From Arabidopsis thaliana (Eukaryota > Streptophyta > Magnoliopsida > Brassicales > Brassicaceae), in the NCBI RefSeq assembly GCF_000001735.4, contig NC_003070.9, forward strand, positions 24,723,971 to 24,787,970: a stretch of DNA of 64,000 nucleotides. Reading direction: 5' to 3'. The position numbers and the translations under genes are program-made. The notes below the pieces were generated by a model. It ran no database searches, was not told the origin of the DNA, and worked only from the letters and a program-made list of their open reading frames with translations. This document shows positions 43,905 through 58,200 of the stretch, piece after piece. Position 1 is the first letter of the stretch, and the number at the start of each line of letters is the position of its first letter.

Positions 43905-46885
43905 TATAATAACTTTATGGTTACATTTGCATGGACTAATGAAACGTTAAAGATAACACGTACCTTTCTTATGTATCTAGCATATTTTAAAATTATAAGT
44001 AATTTAGAAAATCTTTTAATGATCAATTAATAGCTAATAATATTTTAATATTTTTGCTATCCTACTAATCTTTTAATGTCAAATTTGCAGTTTAGAATTC
44101 TTCAAGCAAACCCTACAACAATAAACTTCCAACTCAAACAAAAGTTGATGCTTACTTCATAAAAATTAATTATTCTGGCTCTAAAAAACATTGCTGGCAT
44201 TATAATGTTCTGTTTTGAAATCTCTCTAGATATATCATAGAAATGTCGGGAAAAGTCCATTAAAGTATAATCAAGTTCTATCATTTTGAAAGAATACAAA
44301 AGATATGATTTCTATCATTTTGAAAGAATAAACAATGATTGTGTATGATTACCTTCTTGGGATGAATCCAAAGTGTGAAAAAATGAACTTGTATATGAAG
44401 ATGACTCGACTCTTACCGCTTTTATGAGATTGTGTCTCATTTGGAAAATTGTTCGTGGACGATGACCATGCACGTTTCTTTCTCTATTTCTACACAAAAA
44501 AAAGCCCTTACTAATTCCTTATCATCAACTGTGTTCTTCACTTATTCTATTTCATAGGAATAGTATAATAATTTTCTTATTACATATTTGAAATATTTTA
44601 GCCACTATTAATTATTAGATATTTGAAGTACATAAAAATTGAATATCATTTTATAATGTATATATCTGATTTTCTGTTACAGTAAAAGAAAAATATGTGG
44701 AGAAAATGTTGAAAAGTATATCATGGATAATATTCTGCTGATTAATATTTATATACGCTCTATTCGTTAAATACATGGTTACTTGCTTCTTTTTTCTTTT
44801 TCTTTTACAATATACATTATACGGATTTAAACTATGATTGTTAAATATATGGTTATGGGATTATGTCCAAACTCTGCAACTTGCAGCCACATTACTCCAA
44901 TTGTTTTTGTTTTTCCCTTTCCCTTAATTACTTTTGTTGTTTAGCAAATTACTTCTGAAATGTTGGTCATTTAGTACATATTTAAAACTTTAAATGGGTA
45001 AATAGTTAATTACTTTTTTTTGATAAATAATAGTTTATGGAAGTCGTACATTACTAGGGATACACAGATTGAGAGTGACACATAGAAGTAAAAACCAAGC
45101 TAAGATTGAAAATATCGACGATGTCATAACAAAAATAATTAAAGAACTGACTACATATTATTACCATCTCCACTCACAATCCATTCCCGTGGACACAAAA
45201 CATCTCGGTCACAGTCTCTTTCAGTCTCTCTCTTTTATTATATTTTTGTCAACAATCTCTTTCTCTATTGGCTTATGCAACTATGCAAGGCAAGATACTC
45301 TAGATTTTGTCGCAAACAAAGACAAAATGCTTAGAAGAACAGGACGTGTATCATTTGATAACTATGGAACAGTTCTACCAAAAATGGGCCTATAATGAGC
45401 TTGTAAATAGGCCAAGTCCATCATTTGTCTTTTTTTTTTTTTTTTTTTTTCAATCATTTATCTATGATCTTTTATTCTAACCAAGTCGGATTAGTAAACA
45501 GGCCAAGTCCATCATCCTTAATTCCTTTTTTTTTTCTTTTTAATTGTCGTCTGAAAGATTATATTGAAGGTTGAGTCGTTGAGACTTGAGACTTGAGACT
45601 TGAGAGGTTACACTTAAATCACACTTCAATCTTTACATATCCAAGATGAGAGGATTAGGAATTAGAAGAACAAATCCTAATCTACCAAAACATATAGCCA
45701 AAGATGTGAACTAATGCCAAAAACAGCATAGAGAAACGAGTTAAGAGAAGACTCTCTCTTCACCAAAGAGCCTATTAAGCCAAAAAAGATGCCCTGAAGA
45801 AACGTACGAATTGAATCTAAAATCCGAGATCACAGATTGAGAGATTAGCGAGGCTTCTCTATTTGTTTCCGCGGTTACACTTAATTCCTTATACTTTGAT
45901 AAAATATAGTAAATCTAAATTGCCACGTGCATTGTTATTTACTAAAGCTGGTTATTAATTGCATGTTCTTCAATATTAATTTCTAGATGTATTTATATTT
46001 ATCGTTATTAAGTTTGCATACACATTTTTGGCGTAAGGTAATCAAATTCTCAATATGGACCTAAAAGTATTATATCAATGAAAGCTCAATAAATAAACCT
46101 GGCTGACTTTTAGAAGTTTTATTTTCTAATCTTAAATCGGAACATTAATACATTGCGTACATGTAGAACATATTATAGTTGTCAAGTTAGTTAGGAAAGT
46201 ATCTCTGTCAATAGCTTTTAGATAGGCAAATAATCCCTATGAATAATCAAGATCTTGGAGATCCCAAAAAAGATTGACACAATATGGTATCTTAACTATA
46301 ATCGACAAAAAAAAAAAAAACTATAATCGACACCAAATCTTTTAATTTGAGAATCTCTTAAATATTCTATGCTGAAAATATTCTAAATGTCAAGTTTAGA
46401 TCTTAATCTAAAGATCTTGAAGATCTAATCTTGACAAATTAAACACTAATTTCTTTTTATTTTATACTTGTGTATTTATTGCAAAACACAATAATCGGAT
46501 CTTAATAAAATGTTAATTAATGCACCAGCGAAATACAGTTAAAGATCACGTGGGATCATGACCTTTAAATGTAACCATCATCGACACAAGATGCACATGA
46601 TCAAACCAAACCAAACCAACCTTATTAATAAATGTCTTTAAAAAAGGTTTTTTTTTGTATTGTTAATCGATTATTTAAGGTCATCAACAATATTCCCTAA
46701 CATTAGGTCAGAGAGCCATTAAAGAAGCAACATAGAGATTCTTCTAGATTAATCGATAAAACCTAAAAAATTAAAAACTCCTAATTAACCTAAATCCTAA
46801 AAAAGATTAGATTAACGAAATCATAAAACACAATATTTACAAACAAAAAATGGATATCACTTTTCCAAATTCTAAATCGATTCTA

Positions 46886-47359
46886 TCAAGCACTACCATT
46901 AATCATCATCATCTTCTTAAACTCTTCAAAATCAACACAACCATCACCATCAGAATCAACTTTATTAATCATCCTTTGACAATCTTGAATCGAACACTTC
47001 TCACCAAGATTCTTCATAACCGAGTGTAACTCATTAGCCGAGATCCTTCCATTACGATCCAAATCATACAAATCAAAAGCTTCTTTCAAATCTCTAATCG
47101 CACTATTGTTGCTACTTTGATCACTGATTTGAAACAAAGCAACAAACTCATCCAAATCAATGAAACCATTACCGTCAAGATCAAACTCTTTCATCATTGC
47201 TTTGGTTTCTTCTTGTGAAGCGTTTGGAGAGAGAGCTCCTATCACGTCTTTAAGCTCATCGATAGAGATTTTCCCATCGTTGTTTTTGTCGAATCGTTGG
47301 AATACTTTCTTGATGTCTTCCATTGATCCTAAGCAGTTTCTCGAAACGTTCTTCGACAT
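46886..47359 (-). CDS. CML23: Calmodulin-like calcium sensor CML23
   Basis: This intronless frame of 157 aa has four EF-hand loops at residues 24-35 (DKNNDGKISIDE), 60-71 (DLDGNGFIDLDE), 99-110 (DLDRNGRISANE) and 135-146 (DSDGDGCVDFEE). Each has Asp at position 1 and Glu at position 12, so all four should bind calcium. The short N-terminal extension MSKNVSRNCLGS distinguishes it from calmodulin. Known: CML23 (At1g66400) and its paralogue CML24 take part in flowering-time and nitric-oxide-related control. The ATG chosen is the first in frame and fits the start of EF hand 1. It lies on the same strand as CAM4, but the two are different classes, not recent duplicates. Confidence 0.95.
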   Translation of the reverse strand: MSKNVSRNCLGSMEDIKKVFQRFDKNNDGKISIDELKDVIGALSPNASQEETKAMMKEFDLDGNGFIDLDEFVALFQISDQSSNNSAIRDLKEAFDLYDLDRNGRISANELHSVMKNLGEKCSIQDCQRMINKVDSDGDGCVDFEEFKKMMMINGSA

Positions 47360-47423
47360 TTTTTTAGAGAGAAATAGAAGATTTTGGAAATAGGAGAAAT
47401 TGTGAGAAGAGAAAGTGTTAGTT

Positions 47424-47435
47424 GGATATAAATAG
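47424..47435 (-). promoter_or_regulatory. CML23: Possible TATA box of CML23
   Basis: On the minus strand the sequence is CTATTTATATCC, 65-76 bases before the ATG. It is a plausible TATA variant, but the leader would be short. Confidence 0.35.
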
Positions 47436-48210
47436 GGTTTTTGGTGAAGTGACGTTTTAACGCGGTTTTAAAGACGCGTGAAAGATTGCGTGAGTAGGAG
47501 TGTTGAGAGAAGCTTCTCTTAACATTATTCTGATTTTTATTACTTTATAAACTCTCTTGCAAATTTTCATTTATTATTAGTTTGACGAGGCATTTATGTA
47601 AACTAATTTATTTCTATAGGATATTGATATATTGATATCAATTGATATATCTGATGGATATTATTTTGTTTGTTAGTTTTTATACGATTTAACAAGAATT
47701 CCGGAAGCAGAGGTGGATAATTGCAATCAATTTTAATAATAAAAATATGAAAATCAATTTTTAATTAATAATTTTTTAGTACTCATAATATTTCAACAGT
47801 TTTTTTATCAGTAGCAGTTGAGTCAATAAAAATGTAAAATATACATATTTTCTGTATTCAATAATCAATGCATATAAAATGAGAACCAATGTTATTAAGT
47901 AGAAAACAGAAATAATTTATATAAATTACTTTTAACAAACAAAAAATTGAGAAAGTAATGTTATGTTTGATTAGTAATCACATCACACGCCTAAAATATT
48001 TTATGTCGAATGTGCTGAGAACTATGTCTGTTGGCGTGTGGATGCATAAATAAGTCCCTTTCTATGCTTCTTCTAAGTGACGAATGGATGACAAATTATT
48101 AACGCATTTATTCTCTTCAATAAGATAATTAATTAGGTATGTAAGAGCTATGGTCTAATTTGGTTGAGGTTTTACCACTTTGTGTTTTGCTGTACATTTG
48201 TAAGTTTTTA

Positions 48211-49072
48211 GGGCCTGACTGGTTTAAACGCGGCGGCTGCGGTTGCGGTTGCGGGAGTTTGCGGAAACGGACGGTTGCGGTTTCAAACGATATCAAGCGT
48301 TTTCAACGACTGGTTGAGCGTTTGATAATGGGTGCGTTTGCGAGAGTTTTATGACCGGTAAACCAGCGGGTACAATAGTAATTAAATAAAAATAACCAAA
48401 ATAAATATAATATATTACTATAAAAAGAAATAAAAATACAATATATTATTATGATAAATTGATAATATTAGAAAAGTTGAACATGCTTAATAATTAAAAC
48501 CATAAATAAAACTCTAAATTCAAAAATAAATAAATTTTGTAAGAAAAAAACTTAATCCTTTATGTATTTGGTACATCACCAAAAATTGTATCAAGTAGTG
48601 TGATACAAATCGAAACATGCATTCAATCAAAAAACTCAAAAGAATACAAAATAAAAAAACAACGATACAATGAAATACTTAAAAAATTATACTAGCTAAC
48701 GAATGGATAAGAAGATAGATGATACTTAAGTTTGATTATTGATTTTGATTTTCATCAGTTTGGGTGAATGTCATAATTGAGAGAATAAGGTTACAATATA
48801 TTATAATAGTGATTAGGGTGGAAGCCAAAATTATTTTAATTAATTAAAAAATAAATTATTTTAATTAATTAGAAAAAGAATTATTTTTTTCTAACCTAAC
48901 CGCTACCGCCCGCAACCGCAAACGCTTGCGGAAAGGAGCTTTTGAAATCCGGCGATTTCGAGCGTTCCAAAGCGGTATTTAGCGGTTTCTATGATTGGTG
49001 CCAATCGCTAACAACCGCTACCACCCGCAAACGTAGCATTTGCGGGTGAAAGAGGGAGAACCAATCAAGCCC
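48211..49072. mobile_element. Harbinger-like nonautonomous element with GC-rich ends
   Basis: The 862-bp element begins GGGCCTGACTGGTT and, on the opposite strand, ends GGGCTTGATTGGTT. TTA flanks both ends (48208-48210, 49073-49075). About 150 bases at each end are GC-rich with many GCGGTTGCGG and related units in opposite orientation, while the middle (about 48360-48890) is strongly AT-rich. No transposase frame is present. Confidence 0.78.
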
Positions 49073-49220
49073 TTAGTCGTGGGTGTGGAATCTTAATTCT
49101 ATTTGTTTCCCTAAATAAAAGGTGTGATTAAGTAGATTTCGTTTTTGTTAAGTTTTTTTTTTTGTTTTCCATTAGAATGTTAAACTCTATTACGGCTAAA
49201 TATTAAGAAATATATACATC

Positions 49221-49263
<43 letters not shown>
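49221..49263. repeat. (ATG)n trinucleotide microsatellite
   Basis: About 14 perfect ATG units in noncoding DNA. Confidence 0.9.
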
Positions 49264-49264
<1 letters not shown>

Positions 49265-50460
49265 ATAGATGTAAGGGAAATCATAGAGTTATGATCTTAT
49301 TAAATGTTTATTCACTTCTCATTATAATGTTAATTAAACTCTAGTACAACCAAATATTAAGACAGTAATTCACCTAAATCACCCTTCTCTCAATAAACAA
49401 CATGTTATTCGTTAATTTTTTATTTTGTTTGGTTATTTAAAGAAAGAAAGAAAGCAGTTATAGTCATTTACTATGTCTAAGAAATGTTCGTGGAATCGTG
49501 GTATCGTGCTCATATATCGTGCTCATAGTCATTTATTCTAAATGAAAAAGATTGACTGGTCGTCTGGTCCAATTCTGGACTTGCAAGTAAGGTTTTGATG
49601 ACGCAGTGTTAAAATTCATATAAAACTTTTGTGTGAAGTCTGTAAATATAACATTGTCTACTTATCTCATTATGAGATTCTAATATAAATTATTTTTGTA
49701 TTATGATTTGTATTTGTCAACTTTGCTTTATTATAAGGAAAGGAAACGTCAATACGATAAGTTATCATCCCTTTTTTTTTGGTAACATCATCTTCTTTGA
49801 CCTCTCGTATTGACAAGGGAGTATATTCAAGTTTATCATTGTAATTTTGGGTATTTGAATGACTACAAGTGTAAATATAACTATATTTTTGGGTATATAC
49901 TTGTATTTCAGTTTTTTTGGGATACCCATTCGGTTCTTGATTCGGATGGCTGGGATTTGATATTGGATCTTCGAATGTAACAGTTTAGGACCCATTCGAG
50001 TATTCATGTCGGTTCTGGTTCAATTCGGTTCCTTCGAATTTAGGTCGGTTATTTGTGTCCGACTCTTTATATGGGAGTTTAGCCTATAAATGGGCTTATA
50101 ACACCCCATGGTTGTTTTACACTTGATTTTGCTTCTCTTTCTGTATTCACTCTATCTCGATGTATGAGTTTTGCAACAAACTATCGAGTCTTCTTAGGCT
50201 TGTTAAGTAAACTTTTTGCATAGTAAAAGCTTTGCGACCACTCTAGTTACCGAAATCTAAACATGCCATTATGCCAACGAGAAAGAAACCAACAAAATAA
50301 AAAAAGATAAGTCACAAATTCAGTCTGTTAAAACCTTAAGAAACTACTAGGCTCAAATCAAACCCAAGACATTAAAGGTCGAATCATTCTTTTGTAGATA
50401 GTAAAAGCCTAAAAGGTCATCACATCACCACTTTTATTCTTCATTTTTTTCTTATCATCA

Positions 50461-53213
<2,753 letters not shown>

Positions 53214-54062
53214 ATGTCAAAGAAGCATCTCAAGCCGTTGGAGACATGTTTTGAAGATGAAGAAGATGATGTTATTTATCTTCCTCCAGGTCTTGTGACC
53301 GGTGCAACTTCCAAGAAGAATGAGGAGTTTTGTGGCGGCTCCGGCAAGGTACAACCGTCTGAGATGAAGCGTCGGAGTGAAGGGACCTCAACGGACATGA
53401 CTTCGAAGAGAGCCAAGAAGGTTTCAGCAGAAGATGAGAAGAAAGTTGGAGAATGGACAAAAAACCCATATTTTCAAAGACTGTGGAGTGAGGAAGATGA
53501 GATTGTTATGCTACAAGGAATTATTAAATTTGAAGATGTTACAGGGAAAAGTCCGTTTGAGGATAGACACGGGTTTATAGAATTCGTCAAGAACTCCATT
53601 AGCTTCGAGGCTAGTGTGCAACAATACATTGGCAAGATTAGCCAATTGAAGAGGAAATATACGAGGAAAAGGAAGAACGGTTTTTCTGAAGGTCATGAAC
53701 AGAAATGTTTCAAACTGGCCATGTCTATTTGGGGAACTAAAGAAACGTCTAAGAAGACGGACTTGTGCTCTTCACCTAAAGGTAAAAAAGTTAAAGAAGA
53801 AGATGGAGATGTGACAAACTCTGATTGGTTTGAGAATTCGTTTCTACTTCCATCAATTGAGAGTCTTGGTGTGGATTCGGTTAAACGTAAATGGAATGTT
53901 GTGCCTATGGAGTTTAAGAAGAAAATTGAAGAGAGGTTGGAGTTGTTGGAGGCTGATGAAAGTGAATGCAAGAAAATGGAAGAGATGTTGAAGGTTAAAA
54001 ATAGCGAATGCGTGAAACAAAAGACTAACCTTTTGAATGAGGTGATCGATGTGATGACTTGA
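53214..54062 (+). CDS. GeBP/storekeeper-like DNA-binding protein (DUF573)
   Basis: This intronless frame of 282 aa has an acidic, Lys-rich N-terminus with a candidate nuclear signal (SKRAKK at 64-69). The DUF573 trihelix-like DNA-binding domain spans about residues 88-175 (FQRLWSEEDEIVMLQGIIKF, YIGKISQLKRKY and FKLAMSIWG). The C-terminal region is helical and charged (KKKIEERLELLEADESECKK), possibly the leucine-zipper-like dimer region known in GeBP proteins. Known for the family: nuclear plant-specific regulators linked to cytokinin response and trichome development. The target is unknown here. It is probably At1g66420 from memory. The first in-frame ATG was chosen and lies 17 bases after a TTTGAAG leader. 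Confidence 0.9.
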   Translation: MSKKHLKPLETCFEDEEDDVIYLPPGLVTGATSKKNEEFCGGSGKVQPSEMKRRSEGTSTDMTSKRAKKVSAEDEKKVGEWTKNPYFQRLWSEEDEIVMLQGIIKFEDVTGKSPFEDRHGFIEFVKNSISFEASVQQYIGKISQLKRKYTRKRKNGFSEGHEQKCFKLAMSIWGTKETSKKTDLCSSPKGKKVKEEDGDVTNSDWFENSFLLPSIESLGVDSVKRKWNVVPMEFKKKIEERLELLEADESECKKMEEMLKVKNSECVKQKTNLLNEVIDVMT

Positions 54063-54429
54063 GATTTTAGATATGAAGTTTAATGTTTTCTAGTGGTTTA
54101 TCTTATGACTCTTTTATGTTGGATTATTTCTTTATATATCTTAGCATAAAAAAAGTTCATTTTGGTAGAAAACAGAGAAAAAAGGATTAATTAGTAATTA
54201 CGCAATCTAATCAAATTTTAAAACTTGTGATTATGTTAATAGCGCTATAATTAAAAACTCTGATCCGTTTAAAATGAAAATGACTTTTCAGATTTCCTTT
54301 GGTTGCTCCGCTACTTCTCACTGTCGCTCTCTCAGCTTCCTCTCTCACAATCATAAAATAAAAAACAAAAAGTAGCTTCTCCAAGACGCGGTTCCCAATA
54401 TCTGCGTTTCCCGTTTGCGTTTTCCGGCA
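54063..54429. other. Short spacer with 3'UTR and fructokinase leader
   Basis: The left part is the GeBP-like 3'UTR; from about 54290 the sequence becomes pyrimidine-rich and less AT-rich, the leader of the downstream gene. The minus-strand 76-codon frame here is a shadow. Confidence 0.5.
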
Positions 54430-56423
54430 ATGGCTCTCCAAGCCACTACTACTACGTTCTGCTTCTCCGGTCCAACTTTCCGATCAACTCCTCACTCACT
54501 CACTTCAAAACGTCCTATCTCCATCAAAGCTACTACTTCTTCTCCTTCAAGACTCTCCAATTCACGATCTAATCTCAAAGGTTAAATCTCAAATAATTTC
54601 TCCATCACATTTTGGTTTTCTTTACCATAAATTCTCATAAAATGTTGAAATTGCAGAATATGCTTGGTTTATGCATTAATCTTATAGAATTTGTATTTTT
54701 GTATATTATATAGTCTTTGTACATGAAATTGTATATAGTTGTTGAGAAAGAGAATTTTGCTTTGTACTGATTCATACAATTTGTGTTCTGTTTTTAAAGG
54801 AAGAGCATTGTCTAGTGATGGTTCAACACAAGAATCTCCTTATGTAGTCTGTTTTGGAGAAATGCTAATCGATTTTGTACCGACGACAAGCGGACTTTCA
54901 TTAGCCGATGCACCGGCTTTTAAAAAAGCTCCAGGTGGTGCACCTGCTAATGTAGCTGTTGGTATTGCTCGTCTTGGTGGTTCTTCAGCTTTCATTGGAA
55001 AGGTGAATGGCAAAAACTTGGTCTTCTTGTTTTTTAGATTGTAACATTTTGAAACTTTGATTCTATGGTGTGTATAGGTTGGTGAAGATGAGTTTGGTTA
55101 TATGCTTGCGAATATTTTGAAAGATAATAATGTGAACAATGATGGTATGAGGTTTGATCCAGGAGCAAGAACTGCTTTAGCTTTTGTGACTTTGACTAAT
55201 GAAGGTGAAAGAGAGTTTATGTTTTACCGAAACCCGAGTGCTGATATGTTGTTAGAGGAGTCTGAGCTTGATTTTGATTTGATCAAAAAGGTAAGCTTTG
55301 AAGTTTTATACACTGCAAAACATGTAGCAACCACTTCAAAATGTTAACCGATCTTTTGTCAGGCAAAGATATTTCATTACGGTTCGATAAGTCTTATCAC
55401 CGAACCGTGCAAGTCTGCGCATATTTCTGCAGCTAAGGCGGCTAAGGAGGCTGGTGTTATACTCTCTTATGACCCTAACCTTAGGCTTCCGTTGTGGCCT
55501 TCTGCAGACAATGCTAGGGAAGAGATTCTGAGCATTTGGGAGACTGCTGATATTATAAAGGTTTATTTTTTCTATATATGTATGGTTACATTTGCGTATA
55601 TTATCTTTCACTTTTGTTCTTGACCTGAAACTTGTTGTCTCTGTTTGATAAAATGTTCAAGATAAGTGAAGAGGAGATTGTCTTTCTAACGAAAGGAGAA
55701 GATCCGTATGATGATAATGTTGTACGCAAGTTGTTTCATCCTAAGCTGAAACTTCTCCTTGTCACTGAAGGTCCTGAAGGCTGTCGGTACTACACCAAGG
55801 TGTGAAAAGTTCCTCTCTACCTTTTGGTTTTGATACACTTGTCCAACTTAAAGCGGATTATGATGAGAACTACGTATCCTTTCTCTTCTTACTCAAGGTT
55901 TAACGGCGGTTTTTTTTACCGCAATGTGAGGTCATAATACTTAAAAACTTTGTTCCACTTTACAGGATTTTAGTGGGAGAGTGCATGGATTGAAGGTGGA
56001 TGTAGTGGACACAACAGGTGCTGGTGATGCATTTGTTGCGGGGATACTATCGCAACTAGCCAATGATCTCTCCTTGCTTCAGGTAACCTTTCATTTGTCA
56101 TTTTAAACTCGATGTAGGCATGTAGCAGTTTATAGCTATGGTGAGTTTGGTGAGAAAGCAGTTAGTGAGGGCTAGGTTTATAAGGCTTTCTCGGCAGATC
56201 GTAGTATAGCAGTTTCTTAGCTTTGTTCTTATCATATGTTCATGACAACAAAAGCATATAGCTGAAAAAACTGAGTTGTTTGACTCAGGACGAAGAGCGA
56301 CTGAGAGAGGCTCTTATGTTTGCGAATGCATGCGGGGCATTAACCGTTAAAGTGAGAGGCGCAATCCCGGCCCTTCCAACCAAAGAAGCTGTACATGAGG
56401 CTCTACTCAAAGCCGTCGTTTAA
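54430..56423 (+). CDS. FRK6: Plastid fructokinase (pfkB family)
   Basis: Seven exons (54430-54580, 54800-55002, 55078-55290, 55363-55560, 55662-55799, 55966-56082, 56289-56423) join to 384 aa. Residues 1 to about 50 are Ser/Thr-rich and basic ([20 protein letters not shown]), a chloroplast transit peptide. The pfkB fold follows: [13 protein letters not shown], then the [16 protein letters not shown] signature (96-111), and near the end [12 protein letters not shown], whose GAGD (319-322) holds the catalytic Asp. It phosphorylates fructose with ATP to fructose 6-phosphate. It is the plastid isoform, feeding starch metabolism. It is called FRK6 in some lists and FRK3 in others (At1g66430), from memory. 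All introns are GT-AG with phases that keep the frame. Confidence 0.95.
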
Positions 56424-58200
56424 CATTCAATAACATCACCAATATGAGAAACAGTTTGTACGCCAGCAGATTTCGCAAGTCTGCATTTTGTTGTTGTAAA
56501 ATTGTTGTATAATGTACTTACCAATGTTTGTATTCTAGTAGCTGTAGAGCTTTAAGCCTTTGAATATATTGTTGAGCCAAGAACTAGAATCCATCTTTTG
56601 ATCTTTGTAACTCTCAGTTTGAATTAGAGAGATCTTGAAAAAATGAAGAACTATAGCCTAAGTGTATTGTTAGGAGAAACAAATAGAAGATGCAAACAAA
56701 TGAACAATATCTCCTGGATTATGAATGGTACTGATTTAGTCCAATGCCATTTAATATGTTTGGTTAAACTAAACTTTCAATGATTTGGTAATGTCAAACA
56801 GAGAAATCTATGGTCAGAGTATTCAAACTTAAGTAACTCTTCATGTCATATTAATTATAGAAGTATCCCATCCTAATGCACAAAACCACGTTGTTATTGA
56901 CGAATTTGAAATGTATGCTTGATTTTCTAGTCTCCGGTAACTTCATTTTTCTAAAGTACAACGAATAGGAGCATTTTCTATAAGTACAACTCAAAACTGG
57001 CCAAAGGGAATCGAAGAAGAGGAAAGGCAATAATGAAGAAAACACAATTAGCTTCTCTTCTAAGTTTGCTTCTTATTTGATTAACACCAGAGATCGACAT
57101 AAAAGTTAAACTTTGATATGCAACAATTAGTAGTAATTTTTAAACTTGTCTTAGGAAAGTACTTACTGGACTCGGCCCACTTTGATATTTCATTTTTGAA
57201 CTCGAACGGGCATCCGAATGCGCAGACCTAATCTTTTCGGTAAACATGACTATTTTGCGAATCTCAGCAAAGTTGTTACTAAAAGCTTATTTTATTTTTG
57301 TTGTTACACCACGGCATCAAAAGTCAAAGCTGATTTTTCAATGGATTCGTTTTGTTTGTGAAGAAAATATGCAAGTTGCATAGGTCGACCCCTCATAAAC
57401 ATAATTCTAAGCTCAAATTATTCATTTGTAAAATCATATTATATATGTAAATATGATTTGTTAGTGCTAATCGATCATTGTCTTTGCGTTTGGACGAAGT
57501 CGACATGTCCTTTGTAATATTGTATTGCTTTAGTTATTTTCAACTATACATATAATAAGTGACGATCCGCAAGTTATGGGGTGTAATACAGAAACCAAAG
57601 GTAAAATTATAATGAAAGGGGTAGTGGCTTAGTGGTAGTAGAAGAGAGTTGATTTTCTTGTGATATCCCCGGGTATACAGAGGAAGATTCTGGCCTAAAC
57701 CCGCGATTTAACCAACAAAAAAAAGAAGGTAGAAATATTTATGGGAACAAAAACATACATATGTGAAGAAAACTATAGGTTTAATGTTCACTAGTCCATC
57801 GAACATGGTTTGGCCTAAATAAAATAGATCATTCGATAGTTTTGCGTTAGAAGAAAATGTGAAAGTCCCATAGGCCGACCTTTGCCCCATCAACTAAATC
57901 ATGAGGCTACTTTTTAATGTGAAGAAACTCGAATGCTAATTGTAATATTTTAGACTTTTAGTACTGTATATGAGTGTATGATCTATATTTTGCCTAGAGT
58001 TCCGTTGAGACATCGAATATCTAAATATAATTATTACATACTTTGTTTTCGGACAGCCGGTGTATGCTTGTCTTTGTTTAAATTATTGGCACATACATTA
58101 TTTTATTATTGGTGTATAGAAGAGTACCAAGTTTTTGATACTCGATATTCAAAATCTCTCATACCATTCATCATTATTCAAAATCTCTAGTAAAAAAAAA
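56424..58200. other. Spacer between fructokinase and first DC1 gene
   Basis: It contains the fructokinase 3'UTR (to about 56600) and a SINE-like candidate (57616-57724). A 23-base phrase (57472-57494) recurs upstream of the second DC1 gene. The last 200 bases are the DC1 gene promoter and leader. No other coding gene is visible. Confidence 0.5.
57616..57724 (+). mobile_element. Candidate tRNA-derived SINE
   Basis: TGGCTTAGTGG at 57625-57635 fits the Pol III A box. About 60 bases on, GATTCTGGCC is a weak B-box-like motif, and the segment ends in an A-rich tail (CAACAAAAAAAAG). No target duplication could be fixed, so this is tentative. Confidence 0.4.

Larger units (their letters stand above)
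41431..46885. other. Spacer between MYB90 and CML23
   Basis: It holds a C-run followed by CA repeats (about 41984-42022), a Harbinger-like MITE (42223-42651), blocks homologous to the MYB114 3' flank (42978-43365, 44325-44485) and an (AT)n run (43863-43900). The AGGCCAAGTCCATCAT phrase is repeated at about 45410 and 45497, and GAGACTT is tandemly repeated at 45578-45604. The less AT-rich stretch 45600-45880 looks transcribed or decayed but cannot be named. The 108-codon frame 45069-45395 has no domain. Confidence 0.5.
47436..50460. other. Spacer between CML23 and CAM4
   Basis: It contains a Harbinger-like element (48211-49072) and an (ATG)n microsatellite (49221-49263). At 49850-50220 there is decayed retroelement-like DNA, where CGGTTCTGGTTCAATTCGG and TATAAATGGGCTTATAACA resemble LTR or leader sequence. 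No protein-coding gene is visible; frames at 48160-48354 and 49765-50007 lie inside repeat DNA. Confidence 0.5.

Noticed and set aside
45069..45395. 108-codon plus-strand frame
   Set aside because: No domain, no paralogue in the window, and composition like the AT-rich surroundings; a real small gene cannot be excluded without transcript data.
49221..49263. (ATG)n run considered as a coding Met/Asp/stop tract
   Set aside because: No open frame extends beyond the repeat; it is a simple microsatellite.
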